Assembly: GCA_050246475.1 (NCBI GenBank)
Contig: JBFWVZ010000002.1
Coordinates: forward strand, 609,546-673,545
Source: CADEEL01 sp050246475
GTDB taxonomy: Bacteria > Pseudomonadota > Alphaproteobacteria > Caulobacterales > Aquidulcibacteraceae
Length of the DNA stretch: 64,000 nucleotides
Reading direction: 5' to 3'
This document shows, piece after piece, positions 8,540-16,459 of this stretch. The notes below the pieces were generated by a model. The model did no database searches. It saw only the letters and a program-made list of their open reading frames with translations, and was not told where the DNA came from. Position numbers and translations under genes: made by a program. Every line of letters starts with the position of its first letter. The first letter of the stretch is position 1.

Positions 8540-9156
8540 GCCGCGCGCCGCTTCTGCTCCTCGAAATAGAGCGGCAATTCCTCGCCGAGCGCCTTGGCGA
8601 TCGCCGGGCGCGCACGCAGCCGCGCGATATAGTCGTTGAGCGCCGGATAATCGGAAAGCGCGGGCCCGCGCACCTGCGTCCAATTCATGATCGTCAGCAG
8701 ATAACCATCCGCGACGGAATAGTGATCGAGCAGGAACTCCCGCCCCTTGAGATGCGCGTCCAAGAGCTTCATGCGCGACGCCGCGCGCTCCAGCGCATAG
8801 GCCTTTGCCTCCGCGGGGCTCTTTTCATCGAGGATCGCGGTGAAGGCGCCCGTGTGCAGTTCGGAATTGATGAAGCCGATCCACCGCGCCAGCTGCGCGC
8901 GCGAAAGCGCATCGCCCGCGGCGCCGAAACGATCCGCTAGATAAGAGAGGATCGCGCTGTTTTCGGTAAACACTTCGCCGCTCTCGAGGCGCACGGCCGG
9001 CACCTGCCCCACCGGATTGATCGCCAGGAAATCCTCCCCCGCCTCCGTGCGCTTGGCCTGCAAATCCACATAGATGAAGCGCGCGGGCGCGTTCGCCTCA
9101 TAGAGGGCGATGCGCGTGGCGAGCGAGCAGGCGAGCGGCGCGAAATAAACGTCCAT
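8536..9156 (-). CDS. Glutathione S-transferase family protein
   Basis: A 206-residue two-domain GST. ATG 9156 follows GAGGA. The thioredoxin-like N-terminal domain begins MDVYFAPLACSLATRIAL, with the glutathione-contacting NPVGQVPAVRL and FTENSAILSYL (cis-Pro and Ser) segments. The helical C-terminal domain carries the N-capping box SVADGYLLTIM. It probably conjugates glutathione to electrophiles in the cytoplasm. It is divergent from a TetR gene 76 bases away, so it is the likely target of that regulator. Confidence 0.92.
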   Translation of the reverse strand: MDVYFAPLACSLATRIALYEANAPARFIYVDLQAKRTEAGEDFLAINPVGQVPAVRLESGEVFTENSAILSYLADRFGAAGDALSRAQLARWIGFINSELHTGAFTAILDEKSPAEAKAYALERAASRMKLLDAHLKGREFLLDHYSVADGYLLTIMNWTQVRGPALSDYPALNDYIARLRARPAIAKALGEELPLYFEEQKRRAA

Positions 9157-9185
9157 GGTGTCCTCTCGATCTTTTAATCTATTTC

Positions 9186-9201
9186 TGTACCATAGCGGAC
9201 A
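9186..9201. promoter_or_regulatory. Candidate TetR-type operator between gst and its regulator
   Basis: The imperfect palindrome TGTACCATAGCGGACA sits in the 76-base divergent region. A second half-site, ATGGTACA at 9233-9240, is the exact inverse of TGTACCAT at 9186-9193 and covers the start codon of the regulator gene. Binding at both could repress both directions. This is inference from symmetry and position. Confidence 0.4.
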
Positions 9202-9232
9202 CAAATCGGGCGAGGCAAGGATTATTTCCAAA

Positions 9233-9829
9233 ATGGTACAAAAAGCAGCGCGCCGGGGCCGCCCCCCGCAATATGACGCCGCCGCAGCGCTCGCGCAGGC
9301 GCGCGACGCCTTCTGGCGCCAAGGCTTTCAGGCGACCTCGCTCGACGATTTGACCGCCGCCACCGGCATGAATCGCCCGAGCCTCTACGCCGCCTTCGGC
9401 GATAAGCGGGCGCTCTTCCTCAAAACGCTGCGCGACTATCGCCGCGTGAACGCCGCCGGCGCGCGCGCGTTGCTGGAGCGCGCGCCGAACTTGCGCGACG
9501 GGCTCCGCGCCGTGTTCAACGCCGCCATCGCGCTTTATCTGCGCGATCCGCCGCGCGGGCGCGGCTGCTTCATTCTGGGCTCGGCGCCGAGCGAAGCGGA
9601 ATCCGACGAAGAGGTGCGCGCCGAATTGCGCGGCATCACGGAGGATCTCGACGCCGCCTTCGCCGCGCGCATGAAGAAAGCCGGCCTCTCGAAAACGCAG
9701 ATCGAAATCCGCGCGCCGATGGCGACGGGGATCATTCACTCGCTCTCGCTGCGCGCGCGCGGCCGTGAATCGAAGAAAAGCCTCGCCGCCTTTGCCGAGC
9801 GCGCCGCGGCGCTGCTTGGCTCAGACTAG
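9233..9829 (+). CDS. TetR/AcrR family transcriptional regulator
   Basis: A 198-residue repressor. ATG 9233 gives the normal short basic N-terminus (MVQKAARRGRPPQYD). The helix-turn-helix at about residues 28-50 reads FQATSLDDLTAATGMNRPSLYAAFGDK, split here only by description. The C-terminal ligand domain contains PRGRGCFI, typical of the YezE/AefR-like branch that often controls neighbouring glutathione transferase or reductase genes. Autoregulation is suggested by a half-site over its own start codon. Its 3' end overlaps the convergent membrane-protein gene by nine bases. Confidence 0.9.
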   Translation: MVQKAARRGRPPQYDAAAALAQARDAFWRQGFQATSLDDLTAATGMNRPSLYAAFGDKRALFLKTLRDYRRVNAAGARALLERAPNLRDGLRAVFNAAIALYLRDPPRGRGCFILGSAPSEAESDEEVRAELRGITEDLDAAFAARMKKAGLSKTQIEIRAPMATGIIHSLSLRARGRESKKSLAAFAERAAALLGSD

Positions 9830-10318
9830 AACATCGGAAGCGCGCGGCACATGCCTGCCGAGTATGAGCCAATAAAGTGCGCCCGTTGCCCAAGCGAGGA
9901 TCATCGACGCGAGCGCCACGAATCCAACCGCAAGAATGTTCCGCGGCTCCAAAAGAACGATCGGCAAACCAATGAGCAAGAGCGTGAATCCTGCACTCGT
10001 CTGGGCCGCGACCGTATCCACGCGCATGCCGCTGAGCTTCCACTCGTTCTTCGATAGGGTGAGACCAATCGGAAAGAACAACAACGTTCCAATCCCGACG
10101 AGCAGAAAGCCAAAAATGAGAATCGTACCGCTCAACAAGAGTGCACGAAATCCGCCGTCGTCGCCGCTCTCAAACACTTGAGCGGTGAACACAGCCCACA
10201 AAACTGCGGGCGCGACGACGAAAATCACAGCAACGAGATGCAGGAGAAGAACGGCGCCGCAAAGGGCGCGGAGACGGGAATTGATCGTGCGCTGCGTAGG
10301 CTCATCGTCCGCCGCCAT
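9821..10318 (-). CDS. Four-helix membrane protein coupled to kup, function unknown
   Basis: A 165-residue protein with four hydrophobic segments, near residues 20-46, 61-84, 106-125 and 130-153. ATG 10318 shares one base with the kup stop (TGATG), so it is probably translated by re-initiation after kup. It has no recognised domain. Its position suggests an accessory role in potassium transport or envelope homeostasis, but the coupling is the only evidence. Confidence 0.65.
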   Translation of the reverse strand: MAADDEPTQRTINSRLRALCGAVLLLHLVAVIFVVAPAVLWAVFTAQVFESGDDGGFRALLLSGTILIFGFLLVGIGTLLFFPIGLTLSKNEWKLSGMRVDTVAAQTSAGFTLLLIGLPIVLLEPRNILAVGFVALASMILAWATGALYWLILGRHVPRASDVLV

Positions 10319-12264
10319 CAAACCATCACCTGATTCCCAAGTTCCACCGCGCGGCCGCTCGGGATGTGGAAGAAGTCCGTCGCGTTGGTCGCGTTGCGCG
10401 CCAGGAAGATGAAGAGATGGTCTTGCCAGAGCGGCATGCCGCTCCGCTCGCTGGGCACGATCGTGCGCCGCGAGAGGAAGAAGCTCGTCTTCATGATGTC
10501 GAACTTGAGCCCCTGCGCGCGCGCGGCGGTGAGCGCCTTGACGACGTTCGGCGTCTCCATGAACCCGAACGTCAGCGTCACGCGCCGCACGTCGGGCATG
10601 TAGTCCTCGATCTTGATACGTTCGCTCTCCGGCGCGCGCGGCGTCTCCAGCGTCTTGACCGTCAGGATGATGATCGTCTCGTGCAGCACTTGGTTGTGCT
10701 TTAGATTGTGCATCAGAGCCGCGGGCGCGACGTCGGGATCGCCCGTCAAAAAGATCGCCGTGCCGCGCACGCGGTGCGGGGGATGCAGCGATAGCGTTTC
10801 AAAGAGTTTCGAGAGCGGTTCGTCGCGCCGCACCGTTTCGCTCAACAGCCGCGTGCCGCGCATCCACGTCCAGATGACGAGCACGAGCCCCAGGCCCAGC
10901 AGCAGCGGCACGAACCCGCCTTCGAAGAATTTCGTCATGTTCGATGCGAAGAACACGATCTCAAGCAGCAGGAATGGTGAAACGAAGAGCGCGGCCAAAG
11001 GCGCGGGCCACTTCCACAGCCGCCACACAACCACGAACGCCATGAGCGTGGAGACGATCATCACGCCCGTGATCGCGATGCCGTAAGCCGCCGCCAGCGC
11101 GCTCGATGAGCCGAACGCCAGCGCGAGAATGAGCACGCCCGCCAGCAGCAGCCAATTCACCTGCGGCATGTAGACTTGCCCGTATTGCGTCTCGCTGGTG
11201 CGGCGGATCTCCATGCGCGGCAAGAGCCCCAGCTGGATCGCCTGCTGCGTCAGCGAGAACGCGCCGGAGATCACCGCCTGGCTCGCAATGATCGTCGCCG
11301 CCGTCGCCAGGATCACGAACGGCAGGCGCGCCCAATCCGGCGGCAATAGGAAGAACGGGTTTTCGATGGTTTCGGGATGCGCAAGCACCATCGCGCCCTG
11401 CCCGAAATAATTCAGCATCAGGCACGGGAGCACGATCGCCAGCCATCCCGCGCGGATCGGCGCTTTGCCGAAATGCCCCATGTCCACATAGAGCGCCTCC
11501 GCGCCCGTCACCGCGAGGAAGACCGAGCCCATCACCACGAACGAAAGCCCGGGATGCGAGGCGATGAACGCGAACGCGTAATAGGGATTCACCGCCAGCA
11601 GGATTTCGGGATCGTCCGCCAGGTGCATCGCGCCCAGCACGCCGAGCACGATGAACCAGACGAGCGTGATCGGCCCGAAGAACGCGCCGACGCGCCCGGT
11701 GCCGCGGCTTTGAATGAAGAAGATGCCGATGAGGATGCCGCACGCGATCGCCAGCACCAGCTGCTGCGAGATGCTGTCTTCCAGCCCCGGCACTTGCCGC
11801 AACCCTTCGACGGCGGAGAGCACGGAGATCGCCGGCGTGATGATCGCGTCGCCGTAGAAGAGCGCAGCGCCCAAGACGCCAAGGCCGAAGATGAGCGCGG
11901 TGCGCCGCGTCAGCACGCGCTGCACCAGCGCCATGAGCGCGAGGGTGCCGCCCTCGCCCTTGTTGTCCATGGTGAGGACGATGATGACGTACTTGATGGT
12001 GACGAGGATCGTCAGCGACCAGAAGATGAGCGAGATGATCCCGATCACCTCGCCGCGCGCGACGCCGTCCTCCGCGACATGGCGGATGGATTCGCGGAAC
12101 GCGTAGATCGGGCTGGTGCCGATGTCGCCGAAGACGACGCCGATCGCGCCGACCAGGAGAAGCCAGAAGCCGCCGTGGCGGGAGGCGTGTCCCTCGGCCT
12201 TGTCGTGCGGCCCCCCCGGCGACGGCTGCGGCGCTTCAGCGTCCGCTTTCGCCATGGCGATCAT
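10318..12264 (-). CDS. kup: KUP/HAK/KT family low-affinity potassium transporter
   Basis: A 648-residue inner-membrane potassium:proton symporter. The first helix carries the hallmark GVVFGDIGTSPIYAFRES. VTGAEALYVDMGHFG lies mid-protein, and twelve helices are followed by a C-terminal cytoplasmic domain with TVKTLETPR and YGFMETP-like segments (LTFGFMETPNV). ATG 12264 or ATG 12255 could be the start; the G-rich stretch upstream does not decide. A four-helix membrane protein is coupled to its stop codon. Confidence 0.95.
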   Translation of the reverse strand: MIAMAKADAEAPQPSPGGPHDKAEGHASRHGGFWLLLVGAIGVVFGDIGTSPIYAFRESIRHVAEDGVARGEVIGIISLIFWSLTILVTIKYVIIVLTMDNKGEGGTLALMALVQRVLTRRTALIFGLGVLGAALFYGDAIITPAISVLSAVEGLRQVPGLEDSISQQLVLAIACGILIGIFFIQSRGTGRVGAFFGPITLVWFIVLGVLGAMHLADDPEILLAVNPYYAFAFIASHPGLSFVVMGSVFLAVTGAEALYVDMGHFGKAPIRAGWLAIVLPCLMLNYFGQGAMVLAHPETIENPFFLLPPDWARLPFVILATAATIIASQAVISGAFSLTQQAIQLGLLPRMEIRRTSETQYGQVYMPQVNWLLLAGVLILALAFGSSSALAAAYGIAITGVMIVSTLMAFVVVWRLWKWPAPLAALFVSPFLLLEIVFFASNMTKFFEGGFVPLLLGLGLVLVIWTWMRGTRLLSETVRRDEPLSKLFETLSLHPPHRVRGTAIFLTGDPDVAPAALMHNLKHNQVLHETIIILTVKTLETPRAPESERIKIEDYMPDVRRVTLTFGFMETPNVVKALTAARAQGLKFDIMKTSFFLSRRTIVPSERSGMPLWQDHLFIFLARNATNATDFFHIPSGRAVELGNQVMV

Positions 12265-12674
12265 CCCCAGCGGCCGGCCGCGAGCCGGTCAATGGGCGCG
12301 GCCTGTACGCCCTTTCCTGCTGCGTCGCAACACACGAGAAATTGGCGCGGGCGCCAGGCCCTCCGAACGGCTCAGGCACGCTTTGCGTGGGGGCCTGCAT
12401 GGGCTGCCCTACCCCGCGCGAAGCGCCCGGCGAGGGCGTCGGAGATGAAATCCTTCGTGCCGCCGCCTCTAACGCCGCCGCCGCCGGAACTCTCTCGCAG
12501 GGTCCGCCCGTCTCCCGCGCAACGCGAGAGTGGGGCGGGCGCGGCGTTTCGTCCATCGCGTTCAACATATGCGTTGCATATCGGCGCAAGCGCCGCCTCA
12601 CGCGCGAGCGCGGATATGGAAATTGCGTCCGGCGCGCCACATATCATCCCGCGACCGGAGGACCGTGGTTAACG
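12265..12674. other. Divergent kup/htpX intergenic region
   Basis: A 410-base gap with no convincing gene. It holds a GC-rich imperfect stem (GCCCG...CGGGC, about 12507-12541) and a perfect inverted repeat ATATGC-GTT-GCATAT at 12567-12581, about 95 bases before htpX. GGAAC at 12486 with CGTC 18 bases on is only a weak EcfG match. Both promoters must lie here, but I cannot place them firmly. Confidence 0.5.
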
Positions 12675-13610
12675 ATGAACACGCTCAAGACTTTCATGCT
12701 GCTCGCCGCCATGACGGCGCTTTTCATGGCCGTCGGCTATTTCGTCGGCGGCGCGACGGGCATGGCGATCGCCTTCGCGGTCGCGGTGGCGTTGAACGCC
12801 TTCGCGTATTGGAACTCGGATCGGATGGTGCTCTCGCACTATCACGCCCAGCCGGCCGAACAATTCGCCGATCCCGCCGTGCGCAACTACGCGGCCGATA
12901 CGTTGGAGATGGCGCGCGCGGCCGGGATGCCCGCGCCCAAGGTCTATATCATCGAGAACGACCAGCCGAACGCGTTCGCGACCGGGCGCGATCCGCAGAA
13001 CGCAGCCGTGGCCGCCACGACCGGCCTTCTGCGCATGCTCTCGCGCGATGAAATTCGCGGCGTCATGGCGCACGAACTCGCCCACGTCCGCCACCGCGAC
13101 ACGCTGACGATGACGATCACCGCGACGCTCGCCGGCGCCATCGGCATGCTGGCGAATTTCGCGCTCTTCTTCGGCGGCGGATCGGGCGATCGCCCCAACC
13201 CGATCGCGGCAATCGCCATCATGCTCTTGGCGCCCATTGCCGCCGCGCTGGTGCAGATGGCGATCTCGCGCTCGCGCGAATACGAGGCCGATCGCGGCGG
13301 CGCCGAAATCTCCGGCGATCCGATGGCGCTCGCCCGCGCGCTGGAAAAGATCGAGAGCTATGCGCGCCGCATCCCCAACATGGACGCTGAGCGCAATCCC
13401 GCGACCGCGCACGTCTTCATCATCAATCCGCTGAACGGCCGCGGCGCGGACAATCTCTTCTCCACCCACCCCGCCACGCGCAACCGCATCGCCGCGCTCA
13501 CCCAGCTGGCCGGCCAGATGGGATCGAGCGTGCGCGCGCGTGAGCCAGCCTACGAAACGCAAGGCCCATCGAACGGCCCGTGGGGCCGGCGTCCCGGCCC
13601 TTGGGGTTGA
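12675..13610 (+). CDS. htpX: Zinc metalloprotease HtpX
   Basis: An M48-family membrane protease (311 residues) that degrades misfolded inner-membrane proteins. Two N-terminal membrane helices are followed by the zinc motif HELAH (VMAHELAHVRHRDTL) and the third ligand Glu in SREYEADRGGAE. Two more hydrophobic segments lie between them (TATLAGAIGMLANFALFF and a second at IAAIAIMLLAPIAAALV). ATG 12675 is at the start of the first helix. The Gly/Pro-rich C-terminal tail (GPWGRRPGPWG) is an extension. It converges on the DUF1295 gene with a three-base gap. Confidence 0.95.
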   Translation: MNTLKTFMLLAAMTALFMAVGYFVGGATGMAIAFAVAVALNAFAYWNSDRMVLSHYHAQPAEQFADPAVRNYAADTLEMARAAGMPAPKVYIIENDQPNAFATGRDPQNAAVAATTGLLRMLSRDEIRGVMAHELAHVRHRDTLTMTITATLAGAIGMLANFALFFGGGSGDRPNPIAAIAIMLLAPIAAALVQMAISRSREYEADRGGAEISGDPMALARALEKIESYARRIPNMDAERNPATAHVFIINPLNGRGADNLFSTHPATRNRIAALTQLAGQMGSSVRAREPAYETQGPSNGPWGRRPGPWG

Positions 13611-13613
13611 GGC

Positions 13614-14408
13614 TCAGCGCGTTTTCGGCGGCCACGGAATAAAGGCGGAGGTGCGCGCGACATAGGCCGCGTAATCCGGCTTCGTGCGCTTCAAATGCCC
13701 TTCGATGGTCGGCGCGCCGCTCCAGAAGGCGAGGAGCAGCGTCATCGCGATCGGCCCGCTGAGCGCCCAAAGCGGCACGCCCGCATCCGCAGCGATGAGA
13801 TAGAGCCCCCACCACACGCACGCGTCGCCGAAATAGTTCGGATGCCGCGTGTAGCGCCACAGGCCGCGATCCATCACCTTGCCGGCGTTCGCTTCGTCCG
13901 CCTTGAACCGCGCCAACTGCCAATCGCCGATGCTCTCGAACGCAAACCCCAGCGCCCAGAGCGCGACGCCGGCCCACGCCAAATTCCCGAACGCCTCCGT
14001 CTCCGGCGCCATGCCCGCTTGCACCGGCAGCGAGACGAGAAATTGCAGCGGCGCCTGCAGCGCGAACACGTAGAGCAGCGACGCCCGCTCAAAGCTCCAG
14101 CCCTTGTCGCGCTTGGCCTTGCCCATCATCGCCGCATAGCGCCGATCGATCCCGTGCGCGCGCCAGCGCCCGAAGAGATAGATCGCCAGGCGCAGGCCCC
14201 AGAGCGTCGTCAGCGCGAGCAGCATGAGCGCGTGGGGCCCGCGCCCGCCCGTCAGCATGAACGTCGTCCACGCGATGAGCACGAACCCCGCCGCCCACCA
14301 GGCATCCACGAAGCTCGCGTCCTCGATGACCACGGCCACGCGCCAAAGCAGCAGAAACGCCGCGGCAGTCATGGCTGCGTTGACGCCAAGGATGGCCGCG
14401 ATCTCCAT
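13614..14408 (-). CDS. DUF1295 (steroid 5-alpha-reductase-like) membrane protein
   Basis: A 264-residue integral membrane protein with six to seven helices. The C-terminal signature RGLWRYTRHPNYFGD, then the acidic/aromatic helix, belongs to DUF1295, which is related to steroid 5-alpha-reductases and isoprenylcysteine methyltransferases. The bacterial substrate is not established. ATG 14408 has AAGAG five bases upstream; a GTG two codons earlier is possible. It is divergent from the metallo-hydrolase gene. Confidence 0.85.
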   Translation of the reverse strand: MEIAAILGVNAAMTAAAFLLLWRVAVVIEDASFVDAWWAAGFVLIAWTTFMLTGGRGPHALMLLALTTLWGLRLAIYLFGRWRAHGIDRRYAAMMGKAKRDKGWSFERASLLYVFALQAPLQFLVSLPVQAGMAPETEAFGNLAWAGVALWALGFAFESIGDWQLARFKADEANAGKVMDRGLWRYTRHPNYFGDACVWWGLYLIAADAGVPLWALSGPIAMTLLLAFWSGAPTIEGHLKRTKPDYAAYVARTSAFIPWPPKTR

Positions 14409-14479
14409 GCCCACTCTTTAGGCGCCTTACAGCGTGCTCGCCAAGCGCTAGACTAGGAGCGAACAATGAGGGGAACGAC

Positions 14480-15439
14480 ATGCGGTGGTTGATTGGCGCG
14501 GCGTTGGCGATCGTCGCGGTGCTGGGAGTCGTCTATTGGTACTTCCTCGATGCGCGCGCCCCGGCCTCTGCGCCCGGCGTGTTTGACATCGCCGCCTACC
14601 GCGCTCTGACCGCGCAGGATCTCGAAGGCCTGCCCACCGAAGCGCGCGTCGAATTCGTCGGCACGGATGAAGCGCCGCTCTTCGCCATCGAAGCCGGCGC
14701 CGGCATGGGCCGCGTGCAAATGGCGTACACGGCCTTTGAACTCGTCTCCCCGAGCGGCGTAACGATCATCGATGCGGCCATCGATCAGCAGACGTCGCAG
14801 GAAATGGCGCAAGGCGACGCCGCGCGCTTTGACGCTGAGAGCTATTCCCGCGTGCTCGATGCGGTGACGCGCGCCGAGCATGTGCTCATCACGCACGAGC
14901 ACCTCGATCACGTGATGGGCATCGCGCGCCATCCGAACGCCGCCGCCATCGCGCCGCATCTGCAATTGACCGCGCCGCAGATCGCGGCGCTGCCGCGGCA
15001 CGCGCCCGCCGCCGGGCTCGATCCGGCGCTGCAGAACCTCGCGCCCTTCGCGCTCGATGCGCCCACCCGCATCGCGCCCGGCATCGTCGCTGCGCCCATG
15101 CCCGGACATTCGCCCGGGTCGATCGTCATCTACGCGCGCACGCAGGGCGGGCGCGAATATCTCTTCATCGGCGACATCGTCTGGGCCATGCGCAACATCG
15201 ACAATCTGCGCACGCGCCCGCGCATCCTCCAGCTTTTGATGTTCGATCCGAATGAGGATCGCGAAGCCGTGCTCGCCCAAGTCCGCGCGCTGCACGATCT
15301 GCGCGCCGCCGAACCCGCGCTCGTCATCGTACCGGCGCATGACGGGGCCTATCTGCGCGGCCTCGTCGAGCGCGGCGCCCTTGCCGAGGGTTTCGAGACG
15401 CCGCCGCAGCCAGCGCCCGATCCCGCGCCGGAGGAATGA
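14480..15439 (+). CDS. Membrane-anchored MBL-fold metallo-hydrolase
   Basis: A 319-residue protein. Residues 4-23 form a hydrophobic signal anchor, so the catalytic domain is probably periplasmic. The metal motif HEHLDH (THEHLDHV), the later His in MPGHSPGSI, the Asp in FIGDIVW and the C-terminal PAHD give a complete two-metal set of the metallo-beta-lactamase fold. Substrate unknown. The C-terminus ends in a Pro-rich tail. The ECF sigma gene begins 54 bases downstream on the same strand. Confidence 0.82.
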   Translation: MRWLIGAALAIVAVLGVVYWYFLDARAPASAPGVFDIAAYRALTAQDLEGLPTEARVEFVGTDEAPLFAIEAGAGMGRVQMAYTAFELVSPSGVTIIDAAIDQQTSQEMAQGDAARFDAESYSRVLDAVTRAEHVLITHEHLDHVMGIARHPNAAAIAPHLQLTAPQIAALPRHAPAAGLDPALQNLAPFALDAPTRIAPGIVAAPMPGHSPGSIVIYARTQGGREYLFIGDIVWAMRNIDNLRTRPRILQLLMFDPNEDREAVLAQVRALHDLRAAEPALVIVPAHDGAYLRGLVERGALAEGFETPPQPAPDPAPEE

Positions 15440-15493
15440 ACCAAGCGCCCGCGCGGCGCGACTATAGATGCGGAAAGGCAAACGCGTGGGGCC

Positions 15494-16051
15494 ATGACCC
15501 GCTCGCCCGATCGCATCCTGGACGAATTCCTCGTCCTCCACGCCCAGGCGGGCGAGCGCGCCGCGTTCGAGCAGCTCGCCGCGCGTTGGACGCCGCGTCT
15601 CATCCGCCATGCCGCGCGCCTGCTGGGCGCGACGGATGAAGCAAGGGATGCGGTGCAGGATGCCTGGGCGGGCATCGCACGGGGCTTGCGCACGCTCGAC
15701 GATCCGGCGCGCTTCCCCGCCTGGGCCTACGCGATCGCGACACGCAAATGCGCCGATGCGATCCGCGCCAAGGCCAAAGGCCGCCGCATCGCGCAAAGCG
15801 CCGCGCACGACGCCGCTTTGAACGGCGCTTCGATCGCGCCGGCGAGCGAAGCCGAAGCGGGCCTCGACCTTTCCCGCGCCATCGCGCGCCTGCCGGCCGA
15901 TCAGCGCCTCGTGGTGAGCCTGCACTACGGCGAGGATCTGCCGCTGGACGAGATCGCCGCGATCACCGGCGCGCCCGAAGGCACGATCAAATCGCGCCTC
16001 CACGCCGCGCGCCAGACCTTGAAACGCATCATGGAAGGAGAAACGCCATGA
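15494..16051 (+). CDS. ECF-type RNA polymerase sigma factor
   Basis: A 185-residue group 4 sigma factor with region 2 (RHAARLLGATDEARDAVQD, then FPAWAYAIATRKCAD) and region 4 (LPADQRLVVSLHYGEDLPLDEIAAI and GTIKSRLHAAR, described in parts). It lacks regions 1 and 3. Its stop overlaps the next gene by four bases (ATGA), so the downstream membrane protein is the obvious candidate partner. Target genes are unknown; I see no repeated promoter motif that would reveal them. Confidence 0.9.
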   Translation: MTRSPDRILDEFLVLHAQAGERAAFEQLAARWTPRLIRHAARLLGATDEARDAVQDAWAGIARGLRTLDDPARFPAWAYAIATRKCADAIRAKAKGRRIAQSAAHDAALNGASIAPASEAEAGLDLSRAIARLPADQRLVVSLHYGEDLPLDEIAAITGAPEGTIKSRLHAARQTLKRIMEGETP

Positions 16052-16428
16052 CTCAGAATATCGACGACGCCATCCGCCAAGCCTTGACGGAGGAAGACGC
16101 CCGCGCGCTCGAACGCTTCGGCGCCGATCAGCCGCTCTTCCCGCAAGTCTTCCAGACGTTCCAAGGCCATCTCGCGTGGCTGAACGGCATTGGCTGGCTC
16201 GCCGGCTTCGCCGCCTTCGGCGCGGCCGTTTATTGCGGCTTCCGCTTCTGGGAGGCCCAAGAGGTGCGCGACATGCTGATCTGGGCCTGCGCGGGCGGCC
16301 TCGCCGTCTCCATGCTCGTCATGATCAAGATCTGGTTCTGGCTGGAGCTGGAGAAGAACGCCATCGTGCGCGAGGTGAAGCGCCTGGAGCTGCAAGTCGC
16401 GCGCCTGGCCGCGAAGGGCGTGGTTTGA
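16048..16428 (+). CDS. DUF6768-type small membrane protein, candidate anti-sigma factor
   Basis: A 126-residue protein starting at ATG 16048, inside the stop of the ECF sigma gene. A cytoplasmic N-terminus begins NIDDAIRQALTEEDARAL. Two membrane helices follow near residues 47-67 and 78-100, then a short amphipathic helix (REVKRLELQVARLAAK). From memory this matches DUF6768, often found directly after ECF sigma genes. A role in holding the sigma factor at the membrane is inferred from the coupling. No zinc anti-sigma (HxxxCxxC) motif is present. Confidence 0.72.
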   Translation: MTQNIDDAIRQALTEEDARALERFGADQPLFPQVFQTFQGHLAWLNGIGWLAGFAAFGAAVYCGFRFWEAQEVRDMLIWACAGGLAVSMLVMIKIWFWLELEKNAIVREVKRLELQVARLAAKGVV

Positions 16429-16459
16429 CGGATGAAGCGGGGCCGCGCAGGAAGCGCGC

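Noticed and set aside
12265..12674. Structured RNA (6S, SRP, RNase P or riboswitch) between kup and htpX
   Set aside because: Hairpins exist, but none of the conserved core sequences of these RNAs is present.
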